DNA of 64,000 nt from positions 991,528-1,055,527 of the forward strand of contig NZ_QVFV01000002.1 in assembly GCF_004212215.1 (NCBI RefSeq), read 5' to 3'. The DNA comes from Leptolyngbya iicbica LK (GTDB taxonomy: Bacteria; Cyanobacteriota; Cyanobacteriia; Phormidesmidales; Phormidesmidaceae). The notes under the pieces are model-generated. The model ran no database searches. It had not been told where the DNA came from and saw only the letters and a list, made by a program, of their open reading frames with translations. A program made the position numbers and the translations under genes. The stretch's first letter is position 1. Each line of letters opens with the position of its first letter. Below are positions 38,351 to 47,486 of the stretch, in pieces.

Positions 38351-38683
38351 GGAAAGCGTAGACAATGCATCCCAATTAAAAGCATGGGGATTTAACCAGT
38401 TGGGAAAGTCGTCTTGGCAGTAAACTGCCAGCCAACCCATTTGTTTATCTGGTGAGAACTGGAGTTTGCATATGCTGGAGACTGCGGACTGTGGATAGCG
38501 GCCCGAGGGAATCAGGGAGTTGCGCATCAGTAGTCGGGAAAACAGTACCAGAGCATTCCTGAATGGACGCTTGGCTTTTTGTCCAAATATCGTTCGCAAT
38601 TTCGAGAGATTTGATATAACTACAGGCGAGCTTTCGCATACCCACTGCGGAGACGCTATATCTAGGCTCTGGAGGAATGATTT
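38351..38683. other. Intergenic region before TPR gene
   Basis: 333 bp with no convincing gene. A GGAGGAAT ribosome-binding site just before 38684 belongs to the TPR gene. I saw no clear terminator for the ABC ATPase gene. Confidence 0.5.
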
Positions 38684-39598
38684 ATGGGCATCTGGCAGCA
38701 TCGCTGGCTACATCTTGTGGGCATCATTGGTCTTACCGCTGGCGGGGTAAGCCTTCACCCCAATCTGCCCTCCGTCTTGGCCCAGAACACGTCGCAAGTC
38801 TCCCAAGCACCTAATGCCGCCCTCTCTGAAGAAGCATTGAATCGAGGACTGGCCCTGATTCAGCAAGGCGCGATTGAGCCCGCGACAGCCGCCTTTCGCG
38901 AAGCCATTGAGCTCGACCCCAACTCAGCGGCTGCATACTATAACTTAGGTCTGATACAGCGCCAAACCGGGCAACTGCAAGAAGCCGCAACATCCTTTTG
39001 GCAAGCGCTGGAAGCCGACCCCTACTTTGCCATGGCCTACTCGAACCTGGGGGCAGCCCTTTGGGAAGGGGGGAATCTTGATCAAGCGCAAGAATATCTC
39101 GAACGCGCCATCCAGATTGAGCCTGACTTGGGCAATGCGTATTACAACTTGGGACTGGTGCAACTAGATCAGGAAAACTATGGGGCGGCGATCGCTTCCC
39201 TACAGCGGGCCGAAGCCTCAACCCCAAATGCGCCAGAGCCTCCTTTTCACCAAGGCCGCATCTATTTAAGACAGCAGAACTATGACGCCGCGATCGCTGC
39301 TTTCAATCGAGCGGTCGCCATTTTTCCCGAATATGTCGAAGCCTATTACAACCTGGGGGTGGCCCAATATGGTCAGGGCAATTACAACGCCTCGCTAGAT
39401 GCTTTTCGTAAAGCGACGGAATACAATCCGGGCTATGCCAACGCTTACTATAGTGCCGGCTTATCTTTTATTCGCTTGGGCAATTACGCCGAAGCTCGCG
39501 GGGTCTTGGAACATGCCAAGAGTCTCTACATTACCCAAAATAATCCGCAATGGGCGACGAATACCCAGGCGCAGCTGGACCGCATTGCCGGGCAATAA
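38684..39598 (+). CDS. Secreted tetratricopeptide-repeat protein
   Basis: A 304-residue protein with an N-terminal signal peptide (hydrophobic HLVGIIGLTAGGV, cleavage near SVLAQ) and about six TPR units from residue 48 to the end (for example AAYYNLGLIQRQTGQLQEAA, AYSNLGAALWEGGNLDQAQE, AYYNLGVAQYGQGNYNASLD). TPR arrays bind partner proteins; the partner is unknown. A strong GGAGG precedes the ATG. It is probably periplasmic or envelope-attached. Confidence 0.85.
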   Translation: MGIWQHRWLHLVGIIGLTAGGVSLHPNLPSVLAQNTSQVSQAPNAALSEEALNRGLALIQQGAIEPATAAFREAIELDPNSAAAYYNLGLIQRQTGQLQEAATSFWQALEADPYFAMAYSNLGAALWEGGNLDQAQEYLERAIQIEPDLGNAYYNLGLVQLDQENYGAAIASLQRAEASTPNAPEPPFHQGRIYLRQQNYDAAIAAFNRAVAIFPEYVEAYYNLGVAQYGQGNYNASLDAFRKATEYNPGYANAYYSAGLSFIRLGNYAEARGVLEHAKSLYITQNNPQWATNTQAQLDRIAGQ

Positions 39599-40220
39599 CG
39601 ACTGAGTGATCGCCAGCCACGCCTATCAATCCAGACTGACGGTTCGCCCTTGAACAGATGAACTGTCGCTGTATGAGGCTGTCCGTAAAACTTCGTAGCG
39701 CTGCAAAGACGGGGCCTCAGTATTAATACCGTCACCTCCAGATATCACAATGGCTGTCGCGCAGCACTAGATAAAGCTGTGATGAAGTGCTCGAGATCGC
39801 TGGCAAACATTTTGGCAACCATATCGTCACCCTAGCCCCATCATCCGGAGCGGCTCAAACAAGCGATCAAGCGATCAACAATCCCTTATCCTCATGTTGG
39901 AATTGTTGTCCATAAGCCGTGACTTGCCATACTTGGCGGCTACTTCCGTAACAGTCACTGAGGGCGAAAGACTAAATCAAATGCAAGGTTTGCTAAATAG
40001 AATCCGGCGCTAGATCGTGAACAGCCGAATGGCTATTACAACCTCTTCCATCTCAATTCCTTAGTGTCTCTGTGAATTTACTGTGAATTGCTGACGTTTC
40101 ACTGTACTCAGAGTATTTACTTAACTTACTCTGGCTAGGCAGAGGCACCTTTGAATTACAGCAACCTTTCATATCAGGGAATCTGCTGTTGTTGTTTATG
40201 CTTGTGATGCACTGCGGAAC
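39599..40220. other. 622-bp intergenic region, nothing recognised
   Basis: No reading frame with a plausible start site, no tRNA and no strong hairpin was found. The stretch AAGCGATCAAGCGATCAA at about 39861-39878 is a short direct repeat. A promoter for the gene at 40221 should lie near its end. Confidence 0.45.
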
Positions 40221-40949
40221 ATGCCCAAGTCTTGGTTCACCTTAGGTGGGTCGATTGTTTTCCTGGTCACTGTCGTTGCGCTCTATTTCAGTACAGAGCA
40301 ACAGCGTACCGGTGAAAGACTGGAGACTTCGTTGCAGTCGCTGTTGCCGGCGGTCATCGCGAGTACTTCTCCGGCTATGGATATTTCGGCCAATGGCGAT
40401 CGCTGGGCCATGCCCTCTTATCAAGAACAGATCGCTGCTTGGCAGAATCAGCAGGCAAACATCACTCTGGATGAGACTGATCTAGCCACTCCCCAAGGCT
40501 CCTCAACAACCGATGAATCACCATCGCTGCAGCTATCGGATGCTGACGTTGTGGTGCAAAATACACCTGACTTTATTGCTCATCTCAAGCAAGGACTGGC
40601 GAGCCTGAGCGATCGCCAAGACGGCCTACAAAGGTTACGACCCATGCTAGGAACTCGTTCGGCAGCAATAAGTTTTCAGCCGAGTGATCACATTTCCATA
40701 GAGCGCTACGCCAACCGCCAGCATTTATTGGAAGGCACGCCAGAGTTAAATTTTCTTGACGCTGGAGCGATTGAACTATTGCTTAGCTTCCGTCGCGTGT
40801 TAATTGAAGATATTGCTGATGTCGGGGAAAACACATTTTGTTACCCCGCGGAAGATGCTGCCACGGGTGAAGAGCAACCAATTTGCTTGGAAGTTGCACC
40901 TGGTGGTGGTCGTTACTGGCTTGAAGATCCCAACGCGGCTTGGTGGTGA
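40221..40949 (+). CDS. Hypothetical membrane-anchored protein
   Basis: A 242-residue protein I do not recognise. An N-terminal uncleaved-type helix (WFTLGGSIVFLVTVVALYF, about 5-23) precedes an extracytoplasmic region. That region has a Thr/Ser/Asp-rich section (about 95-112) and a C-terminal part with two Cys (ENTFCYPAEDA and EEQPICLEVA) that could form a disulfide. The C-terminus is WLEDPNAAWW. No catalytic motif was seen. It stands alone between two long intergenic regions, and a terminator-like hairpin follows at 41101. Confidence 0.6.
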   Translation: MPKSWFTLGGSIVFLVTVVALYFSTEQQRTGERLETSLQSLLPAVIASTSPAMDISANGDRWAMPSYQEQIAAWQNQQANITLDETDLATPQGSSTTDESPSLQLSDADVVVQNTPDFIAHLKQGLASLSDRQDGLQRLRPMLGTRSAAISFQPSDHISIERYANRQHLLEGTPELNFLDAGAIELLLSFRRVLIEDIADVGENTFCYPAEDAATGEEQPICLEVAPGGGRYWLEDPNAAWW

Positions 40950-41100
40950 CGCCTACGGTTTCTCATCCGCATTTCAAATTATCTAGCAAGCATCAAAAGC
41001 AATCCGCGAGTTACTCAGCCTTAACCCTTCACGCACTTGAGACTTGAGGCCGCGACCATCATCCCTGCCAGCGACTTAGCCCACATGGGCAATCTGTATC

Positions 41101-41130
41101 ACAAAGCACGATTCCCCTTTGGGGCTTTGT
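41101..41130 (+). terminator. Terminator-like hairpin downstream of 40221 gene
   Basis: ACAAAG (41101-41106) pairs with CTTTGT (41125-41130), enclosing CCCC-TTT-GGGG (41114-41124). It lies 150 bp after the gene, so it may instead belong to a leader. The rest of 40950-41309 shows no gene. Confidence 0.45.
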
Positions 41131-41221
41131 ATACAGTATGCACGGTCACTTGAGCCCACTAGTTCCCTGTTAGGCCTGAGTGCTGGAGGTGTGACTTGCG
41201 TGACTTCCGCGGCAAAAGCTG

Positions 41222-41236
41222 CTGTAAATGTTACAG
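41222..41236. promoter_or_regulatory. Perfect palindrome upstream of ABC operon
   Basis: CTGTAAATGTTACAG is a 6-bp inverted repeat around a 3-bp centre, 80-100 bp before the ATPase gene. Its spacing (GTA-N5-TAC) does not fit the NtcA consensus GTA-N8-TAC. It is a candidate operator for an unidentified regulator of the polyamine-type ABC operon. Confidence 0.35.
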
Positions 41237-41318
41237 ATTCATAGCTCTGGTCTGTGAGACGTTATGCAGTGGCTTTAATAGTCTTTGACTAGATTTCTTT
41301 CAACAGTGAGTGACGCCT

Positions 41319-42515
41319 ATGGCACTGGATGTTTCTGATATGACACCCGCTGAGGCCCAGCTAGCCCAACTCGAGACAGAGGAGGATATTCAACATGTGC
41401 TGGCCCGAGGTGCCGCAGGGGTATCTCTGCGCTCGGTGACGAAGCAGTATGGTCAGTTCACCGCAGTCGAAAACCTTTTCTTGGATATTCCGCCAGGTTC
41501 TTACTGCTGTCTACTCGGACCGAGCGGCTGCGGCAAGACAACCACCCTGCGCATGATTGCCGGACATGAAACTATCACGAGTGGCGAAATTCATATTGGC
41601 GATCGCCGGGTGAATGATTTGCCTCCGGCGAAGCGCAATACCGCCATGATGTTTCAGAACTATGCGCTGTTTCCCCACAAGACCATTTGGCAAAATGTCG
41701 AATTCGGTTTGCGGATGCGCAAAGTCTCTGCCGACGAGCGAAAACAGCGGGTGGGCGAAATCCTCGATTTGGTGGGACTGAGCCACACCAGCGATCGCAA
41801 ACCTGATCAGCTTAGTGGCGGTCAGCAACAGCGGATTGCCCTGGCCCGCGCCCTCGTCACTCGGCCCCAAGTCCTGATGCTGGATGAACCCCTCAGCGCC
41901 CTGGATGAAAACCTGCGAGTGCGGATGCGGAGTGAACTGCGGAACATTCAAAAACAGTTTGGGTTGACCTTTATTCAGGTGACCCACCACGTGGAAGAGG
42001 CGTTTTCTCTCTCTGACCAAATTGTGGTGATGGATCATGGCCACATTGACCAGGTGGCGACCCCGAGCGAGCTGTTTGACAAACCCGCTTCGCAGTTTGT
42101 CGCCAAATTTATCGGCGACAACAATATCTTTGTCGGCAAAGTGGTGAATGCCGTGGCGGAGTCTGACGGTTTAGAAACCATCGAGCTGGAGGTCGAAGGG
42201 TTTGGGCGGATCTTTAGCCGGGGCCATGCCGTCCCAGTGGGGCAGACGGCGGCTTGTTCAGTTCGGCCTGATTTACTGAATATTGTGTCTGAGGCAACGC
42301 CCCCAGACGCCATGCTAGTCAATCGCTTGACAGCGCGTATTGTCGATGTCGAGTTAACCGGCTACGTCACCCGAGTGTCAATGTTGGCCGAAGCCACGGG
42401 TCAAGAGCTGCTGTACAAGGTGCGTACAGTGGAATGGTCGCGCTCAGGGCTGAGCGAAGGCCAAGTCGTCACCCTAGGGTGGTCGGCAGCCGACTGCGTT
42501 TTCCTGCCCTACTAA
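41319..42515 (+). CDS. ABC transporter ATP-binding protein, PotA/polyamine type
   Basis: A 398-residue ATPase read from ATG 41319 (a GTG at 41310 would add three residues). Walker A is GPSGCGKTT, signature [15 protein letters not shown] and Walker B VLMLDEPLSALD; the Q-loop is MFQNYALFPH and the switch is THHVEEA. The C-terminal TOBE-like region (about 275-398) is typical of PotA/FbpC/UgpC importers. An N-terminal extension of some 30 residues (DMTPAEAQLAQLETEEDI) precedes the domain. It is the only ATPase in this seven-gene cluster. Confidence 0.9.
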   Translation: MALDVSDMTPAEAQLAQLETEEDIQHVLARGAAGVSLRSVTKQYGQFTAVENLFLDIPPGSYCCLLGPSGCGKTTTLRMIAGHETITSGEIHIGDRRVNDLPPAKRNTAMMFQNYALFPHKTIWQNVEFGLRMRKVSADERKQRVGEILDLVGLSHTSDRKPDQLSGGQQQRIALARALVTRPQVLMLDEPLSALDENLRVRMRSELRNIQKQFGLTFIQVTHHVEEAFSLSDQIVVMDHGHIDQVATPSELFDKPASQFVAKFIGDNNIFVGKVVNAVAESDGLETIELEVEGFGRIFSRGHAVPVGQTAACSVRPDLLNIVSEATPPDAMLVNRLTARIVDVELTGYVTRVSMLAEATGQELLYKVRTVEWSRSGLSEGQVVTLGWSAADCVFLPY

Positions 42516-42608
42516 GGTGCTTCGGCGTTTTTCAGTTCAATTGAGCAGATTTTGATGATTTTCCTTAATCTGCTCTTAAAATCAATAAAATTCTGATAGG
42601 AGAAAACC

Positions 42609-43916
42609 ATGCCAAATTTTTCAAGACGCTATGTGTTGCGCACGGGTCTAGCTGCTGGGGCAGCGATCGCGGCGGCTCGTTGTAGCGGCGCGCCTGAGGG
42701 CACCCCCGATAATCCGGCCACTGGCCCCGAAGTCAATACCAACGCCAGCAAGGACGTCACCCTGCGGCTGATTGGTACTGGCGTTTCTCAAATCAACGAA
42801 ATTCGCGATAAAGCGCAGGAAGACCTGGGCTTCAAGATTGAGATGCGCGCCCTCAGCACCGAAGAAAATAACCAGATTGCAATTACGCAGCCGGACCAAT
42901 ACGACATCTTTGACGGCGAATATTTCAGCCTGCCCTTGGTCGTGCCCTCCGGTAATTTGCGGCCACTGGAAATCAGCCGCATCACCAACTGGGATAAGAT
43001 CGTTTCCTTCTTTACCACGGGTGAGTTCAAGGGCATGCCCGTCGAAGGGTCTCAGGGCACCGCTCCCTATCGAGTGATGTATCTCACCGGGCCAGACTCG
43101 ACAGAATTTTCTAGTGAGCCCACCGAGTTTGCGACGCTGATTCCGTTCCAGTACAACGCTGACACCTTGGGCTATCGGCCTGACTTGGTCGGTCGCACTA
43201 TCGAAACCTGGGGCGAGCTGTTCAACGAAGAATTCCGGGGCAAGACTTCCATCCTCGATATTCCTCAAATCGGCATCATGGATGCCGCCATGGTGGCAGA
43301 GTCGCTGGGCCTGATGACCTTTGGCGACAAAGGCAACATGACCCAGGCTGAAATCGATCAAATCATCGAAATCCTGAAGGAGCAGAAAGCCGCTGGCCAA
43401 TTCCGCGCCTTCTGGAAGACCTTTGATGAGTCGGTGAACCTGATGTCTTCGGGTGAGGTCGTGCTGCAATCCATGTGGTCGCCTGCCGTAACGGCGGTTC
43501 AGGCCCAAGGCATTGAGTGCATCTACGCCCCGTTAAAAGAGGGCTATCGCGGCTGGGGCGGCGGTGTTGGCCTGTCGAAGAACTTGGAAGGGATGCAGCT
43601 GGATGCCGCTTATGAGTATCTCAACTGGATGCTCGACGGCTGGGTCGGGGCCTTCCTCGGTCGCCAAGGCTACTACAGCGCTGCGCCTGAAACTGCCAAG
43701 AAGTTCATGTCTGAAGCAGAATGGGCGTTCTGGTATGAAGGTCAGCCCGCCTCTGAAGACATGGTGGATCCGTTTGGCAAGACCCTAGCTAAAGCCGGGG
43801 TCACACGCGATGGCGGATCGTTTGATGAGCGCTTTGGCAATATCGTTTGTTGGAACTCCACCATGGAAGAGAACACCTATCTGGTGCAGAAGTGGAATGA
43901 GTTCATCGCGTCGTAA
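42609..43916 (+). CDS. Extracellular solute-binding protein, PotD-like
   Basis: A 435-residue periplasmic binding protein. The N-terminus SRRYVLRTGLAAGAAIAAA has a twin-arginine pair before a hydrophobic stretch, suggesting Tat export; Cys25 lies near the cleavage region but is preceded by Arg, so a lipobox is doubtful. The body (FDGEYFSLPLVVPSGNLRPL, YNADTLGYRPDLVGR, EYLNWMLDGWVGAFLGRQGY) resembles PotD-type polyamine or organic-substrate binders. It is 93 bp downstream of the ATPase gene with an AGGAG site. The substrate is not certain. Confidence 0.86.
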   Translation: MPNFSRRYVLRTGLAAGAAIAAARCSGAPEGTPDNPATGPEVNTNASKDVTLRLIGTGVSQINEIRDKAQEDLGFKIEMRALSTEENNQIAITQPDQYDIFDGEYFSLPLVVPSGNLRPLEISRITNWDKIVSFFTTGEFKGMPVEGSQGTAPYRVMYLTGPDSTEFSSEPTEFATLIPFQYNADTLGYRPDLVGRTIETWGELFNEEFRGKTSILDIPQIGIMDAAMVAESLGLMTFGDKGNMTQAEIDQIIEILKEQKAAGQFRAFWKTFDESVNLMSSGEVVLQSMWSPAVTAVQAQGIECIYAPLKEGYRGWGGGVGLSKNLEGMQLDAAYEYLNWMLDGWVGAFLGRQGYYSAAPETAKKFMSEAEWAFWYEGQPASEDMVDPFGKTLAKAGVTRDGGSFDERFGNIVCWNSTMEENTYLVQKWNEFIAS

Positions 43917-43972
43917 GCGGTAAGTCAGATGCGCATCGCGGCTTATTTAGTAGGTCGCGATCGCTCTCAGTG

Positions 43973-43994
43973 ACAAGGGGCTCAGGCCCCTTGT
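43973..43994 (+). terminator. Strong hairpin between PotD-like gene and amino-acid cassette
   Basis: ACAAGGGGC (43973-43981) pairs perfectly with GCCCCTTGT (43986-43994) around a TCAG loop, followed by TTGC. It lies 57 bp after the binding-protein gene. It may end or attenuate the first transcript, so that the binding protein is made in excess over the downstream permeases. Confidence 0.7.
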
Positions 43995-44106
43995 TTGCTA
44001 ATTGGCCTAAACACGCTCATGGGCCTCGATCATTTTTGTCAGAGGGCAAGCCCACTGTTTGTCAGCTCTGACTACGTGCCTGTTGATTCGGCTTGCCTCC
44101 TGATTA

Positions 44107-44778
44107 ATGAACTATCGGTTTCAGTTTCAAGTTATTTGGGATAATTGGCCGCTGCTGCTAGAAGGCGTGTGGTTGACCCTGCAACTTTCAGTGGGTGCCG
44201 TGGTGTTGGGCTTGCTTGTGGGCACGATCGCAGCCCTCTGTCGCCTGTCTGCTAATTCGGTATTGCGATCACTCGCCAGCATTTATGTCGAGGCAGTTCG
44301 CAACACACCGTTTTTGGTGCAGTTGCTGTTTATCTTTTTCGGCATCTCTAGCCTGGGGCCATCTCTGGGGAACGAGCAGGCCGCGTTATTAGCACTGACG
44401 ATTAACTTTGGCGCCTACGCCACTGAGATTATTCGCGCAGGCATCGAGTCGGTCAGCACCGGCCAAATTGAGGCCGGCAAATCGCTTGGGCTCAATCGCG
44501 TTCAAGTTTTTCGGCTAGTCGTGCTGCGACCCGCGATCGCCAACATTTATCCCGCCTTGACTGGGCAAATTGTGTTGCTGATGCTGCTCTCCAGCGTGGT
44601 GTCACAAATCTCAGCCGAAGAGTTGACCTTTATGGGTAACTTTTTGCGATCGCGCACCTTTCGCGATTTTGAGGTGTTTGCCGCGATCGCTGTCATCTAT
44701 ATCCTGCTGACGCTGCTGTTCAAACTCGCGGCGCAGTTGGTTCATCGGCGGTTGTTCAAGTTCACCCGCTATCTCTAA
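44107..44778 (+). CDS. Amino-acid ABC transporter permease, HisM family (first)
   Basis: A 223-residue permease with about five membrane helices and the polar-amino-acid permease signatures: YVEAVRNTPFLVQLLFIFFG and the EAA loop STGQIEAGKSLGLNRVQVFR, which docks on the ATPase. It belongs to the HisM/GlnP family, not the PotB family of the flanking genes. It forms a heterodimer pair with the following gene. No ATPase of the matching GlnQ/HisP type is in the window. Confidence 0.9.
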   Translation: MNYRFQFQVIWDNWPLLLEGVWLTLQLSVGAVVLGLLVGTIAALCRLSANSVLRSLASIYVEAVRNTPFLVQLLFIFFGISSLGPSLGNEQAALLALTINFGAYATEIIRAGIESVSTGQIEAGKSLGLNRVQVFRLVVLRPAIANIYPALTGQIVLLMLLSSVVSQISAEELTFMGNFLRSRTFRDFEVFAAIAVIYILLTLLFKLAAQLVHRRLFKFTRYL

Positions 44779-44808
44779 GTCCCCTTCTGGTCACCACGGC
44801 CTTGATTC

Positions 44809-45453
44809 ATGCGAGATTTTAGCTACATCGACATCATCATGGCGCTCATCTGGGCAGCTCGCTGGACACTGTTGTTGTCGGTGGTCGCGTTTGTCTGTGG
44901 CGGCATTGCCGGATTTCTCCTGATGCTGCTGCGCATTTCCCCGCTAACGCCTTTGCGTTACGTGAGCCGAGGCGTCGCAGAAATTATTCAAGGCACCCCG
45001 TTGCTGATTCAGTTTTTGTTGGCCTTTTTTGGGTTGAGCATTCTCGGCATTGAGCTGAGCCCGTGGACTTCCGCGACCCTCGCCCTCACGGCTTTTACCA
45101 GCGCTTTTCTCAGTGACATTTGGCGGGGAGCGGTGGAGTCGATTCCCGTCGGTCAATGGGAAGCGGCGCGGGCCATGAGCTTTAACTACTTTCAGCAGTT
45201 AGGGTTGGTGATTTTGCCGCAGGCGGTGCGATTGTCGATCGCCCCCACCGTCGGCTTCTTGGCGCAGGTGATTAAGGGCACGTCCCTGGCGTCAGCCATT
45301 GGCTTTGTGGAATTGGCGCGATCGGCCACCAACATCACCAACGTGACCTTTGAGCCATTTTTCGTGTATCTGGTCACGGCGGTCATTTATTTTGCGATCT
45401 GTTTTCCTATTTCGGTCTTTAGTCGGCGCTTAGAAAAATCGCTGGCCTATTAA
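44809..45453 (+). CDS. Amino-acid ABC transporter permease, HisM family (second)
   Basis: A 214-residue permease with the same family signatures (AEIIQGTPLLIQFLLAFFG, EAA loop PVGQWEAARAMSFNYFQQLG). Thirty bp separate it from the first permease gene. Together with the binding protein that follows, it makes a three-gene amino-acid-type cassette. Confidence 0.9.
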   Translation: MRDFSYIDIIMALIWAARWTLLLSVVAFVCGGIAGFLLMLLRISPLTPLRYVSRGVAEIIQGTPLLIQFLLAFFGLSILGIELSPWTSATLALTAFTSAFLSDIWRGAVESIPVGQWEAARAMSFNYFQQLGLVILPQAVRLSIAPTVGFLAQVIKGTSLASAIGFVELARSATNITNVTFEPFFVYLVTAVIYFAICFPISVFSRRLEKSLAY

Positions 45454-45518
45454 CGGGACTGGGGAGGGCGATCGCCACTCTTTTTGACGCAATGTATTGA
45501 ACGGTAAGGATGAACATT

Positions 45519-46379
45519 ATGCATCGAATCGCTTGGCCCCGCTGGAGCAAGAATTTCTTGATTGCTTGCTTCGCTTGTGTGTTTTCCCTCGTGGCGGTCG
45601 CCTGCGTCGGCAATGGCAACGACCCCAGCGTGACCGCACAAGATACCGCCGCGCCAGTTTCCAGCTTAGACAGCATTATCGAGGCAGGCACCATTCGCAT
45701 CGCCGTGCCCCAAGACTTTGCGCCGTTTGGCTCGGTGGACGCAGATGGCAATTTAGAAGGCTATGACATTGATGTGGCTAACTTGATTGGCGAAGATTTG
45801 GGGGTCGAAGTTGAACTCGTACCTGTTACCAGTGATAACCGTATTCCCTTTTTGCAAACGGATAAGGTTGACCTCGTAATTTCGAGCATGGGAGCTAATC
45901 CCGAACGCGCTAAATCAATCTTCTTCTCTAGCCCCTATGCGCCCTTTTTCTCGGGGCTTTACGGTTCGGCCGATATTACCGGAGTCGAGAGCTTTGAAGA
46001 TTTGAGTGGCTACCGGGTAGGCGTAACCCAGGGCACGTTAGAAGATCTCGAACTCAGTGACGCCGTTGGCGATGATGTGGAAATCGAGCGCTTTGCGGAC
46101 AATAGCTTGACGGCTTCTTCGCTCATTTCTGGGCAAGTGGATTTGATTGCGACAGGCAACGTCGTGGCCTCAGAGTTATCCAAGAACAATCCCGATCAAA
46201 ACATTGAAGGAAAATTCATCATTAAGGAGTCTCCGGCTCATATCGGTTTACGCCGGGGTGAATTGGATCTCTTGCAGTGGGTGAATACGTTTGTTTACCA
46301 CAAACGTTTAGGCGGCGAATTGGATGATTTGTCTCAAACTTGGTTAGGTGAACCCCTACCAGAGCTGCCGGCGTTCTAG
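45519..46379 (+). CDS. Amino-acid-type solute-binding lipoprotein (SBP_bac_3)
   Basis: A 286-residue lipoprotein. I chose ATG 45519 because AAGG is correctly spaced from it; the ATG at 45510 is too close. The signal peptide ends in a lipobox, LVAVAC, so the mature protein is acylated at that Cys. The binding fold shows IRIAVPQDFAPFG, LEGYDIDVANLIGEDLG, VDLVISSMGANPERAKSIFF and GYRVGVTQGTLEDL, characteristic of polar-amino-acid binding proteins. It is the partner of the two preceding permeases. Confidence 0.9.
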   Translation: MHRIAWPRWSKNFLIACFACVFSLVAVACVGNGNDPSVTAQDTAAPVSSLDSIIEAGTIRIAVPQDFAPFGSVDADGNLEGYDIDVANLIGEDLGVEVELVPVTSDNRIPFLQTDKVDLVISSMGANPERAKSIFFSSPYAPFFSGLYGSADITGVESFEDLSGYRVGVTQGTLEDLELSDAVGDDVEIERFADNSLTASSLISGQVDLIATGNVVASELSKNNPDQNIEGKFIIKESPAHIGLRRGELDLLQWVNTFVYHKRLGGELDDLSQTWLGEPLPELPAF

Positions 46380-46533
46380 CCGTCGACCGGGGCCGAAGCT
46401 GTCGGTCTACGAGGGTCGGAGCAAGAGCATTGACGGAGGCGAGAGGCGCTCGCCATCCACGCATAAATCGCTTACTCCGACATGGATGGCATGAAACCAA
46501 AGTCTGAATGATCGCGAAAGGTGACTGATTCCT

Positions 46534-47448
46534 ATGACTAGCACGACCCCAAACTCAGCGGCGGCCGATGTGACGGCCAAGCCTAAAGCGATCGCCAAAA
46601 ACTGGGATGGCTTGAAGCCTTATTTGTTAGCCGCGCCGCAAACCATTGCGCTGTGCGTCTTTTTGGTATTTCCAATTTTGCTGATTGGCGTCGTCAGCTT
46701 TTGGGAATTTAACGGCTATTCCATGACGCCAGCCTTCACGCTGGACAACTACATCAGCGTGTTTTCGTCCGATGTCACTCTCAGAACGTACGTCAACACG
46801 TTCAAATTTGTCGGTATGGTCTGGTTAGCAACACTGCTGATCGGCTACCCCGTCGCCTATTTCCTGTCCTTCCATGTGAAGAAACTGAAGTGGCAGGTAT
46901 TGCTCTTCCTCATTTGCACCATCCCGTTTTGGACCTCAAATATCATTCGCATGATCTCGTGGGTACCGCTGCTGGGCAAAGAAGGTCTGGTAAATCAGAT
47001 GCTCATGGGCATTGGCCTGATTGATGCGCCGCTAGAGTTTCTGCTCTATTCCGACTTTGCGGTGGTCTTGGGCATGGTGCACCTCTATATCATTTTTATG
47101 ATCGCGCCCATTTTTAACAGCCTGATGCGCATCGATCGCACCCTGATCACCGCCGCCGAGGATATGGGCGCGTCAGGATTCAACGTATTCAAAGAAATTG
47201 TGCTGCCCCTATCGGCTCCGGGTATTGCGATCGGCTCCATTTTCGTCGTCACGCTGGTGATGGGCGAATTCATCACCGTACGCCTGATGGGGGGTGGTCA
47301 AGCCGCTTCCATCGGCAAGCTGATTCAGACGCAAATTGGGAGTCTGCAATATCCCCTCGCAGCAGCCAATGCCATCATCTTGTTGTGTGTGACGCTGCTG
47401 TTGGTGTTTTCAATTCTGCGCGTGGTCAATATCCGCAAAGAACTTTAG
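46534..47448 (+). CDS. ABC transporter permease, PotB-like
   Basis: A 304-residue permease with about six membrane helices (AAPQTIALCVFLVFPILLIG for the first) and the EAA loop TAAEDMGASGFNVFKEIVLP. It belongs to the PotB/CysT family. About 30 hydrophilic residues precede the first helix. It pairs with the PotC-like gene 38 bp downstream, and presumably with the ATPase at 41319 and binding protein at 42609, which lie on the other side of the amino-acid cassette. Confidence 0.9.
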   Translation: MTSTTPNSAAADVTAKPKAIAKNWDGLKPYLLAAPQTIALCVFLVFPILLIGVVSFWEFNGYSMTPAFTLDNYISVFSSDVTLRTYVNTFKFVGMVWLATLLIGYPVAYFLSFHVKKLKWQVLLFLICTIPFWTSNIIRMISWVPLLGKEGLVNQMLMGIGLIDAPLEFLLYSDFAVVLGMVHLYIIFMIAPIFNSLMRIDRTLITAAEDMGASGFNVFKEIVLPLSAPGIAIGSIFVVTLVMGEFITVRLMGGGQAASIGKLIQTQIGSLQYPLAAANAIILLCVTLLLVFSILRVVNIRKEL

Positions 47449-47486
47449 AGCAAAACGTTTAGAGCAAATTATTCGGGCTTTCCACG

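Noticed and set aside
41222-41236. Palindrome as an NtcA nitrogen-control site
   Set aside because: Spacer between GTA and TAC is 5 rather than 8, so it does not meet the NtcA consensus.
44809-45453. Second permease as a duplicate of the first
   Set aside because: The two share family motifs but differ throughout, as expected of a heterodimeric permease pair.
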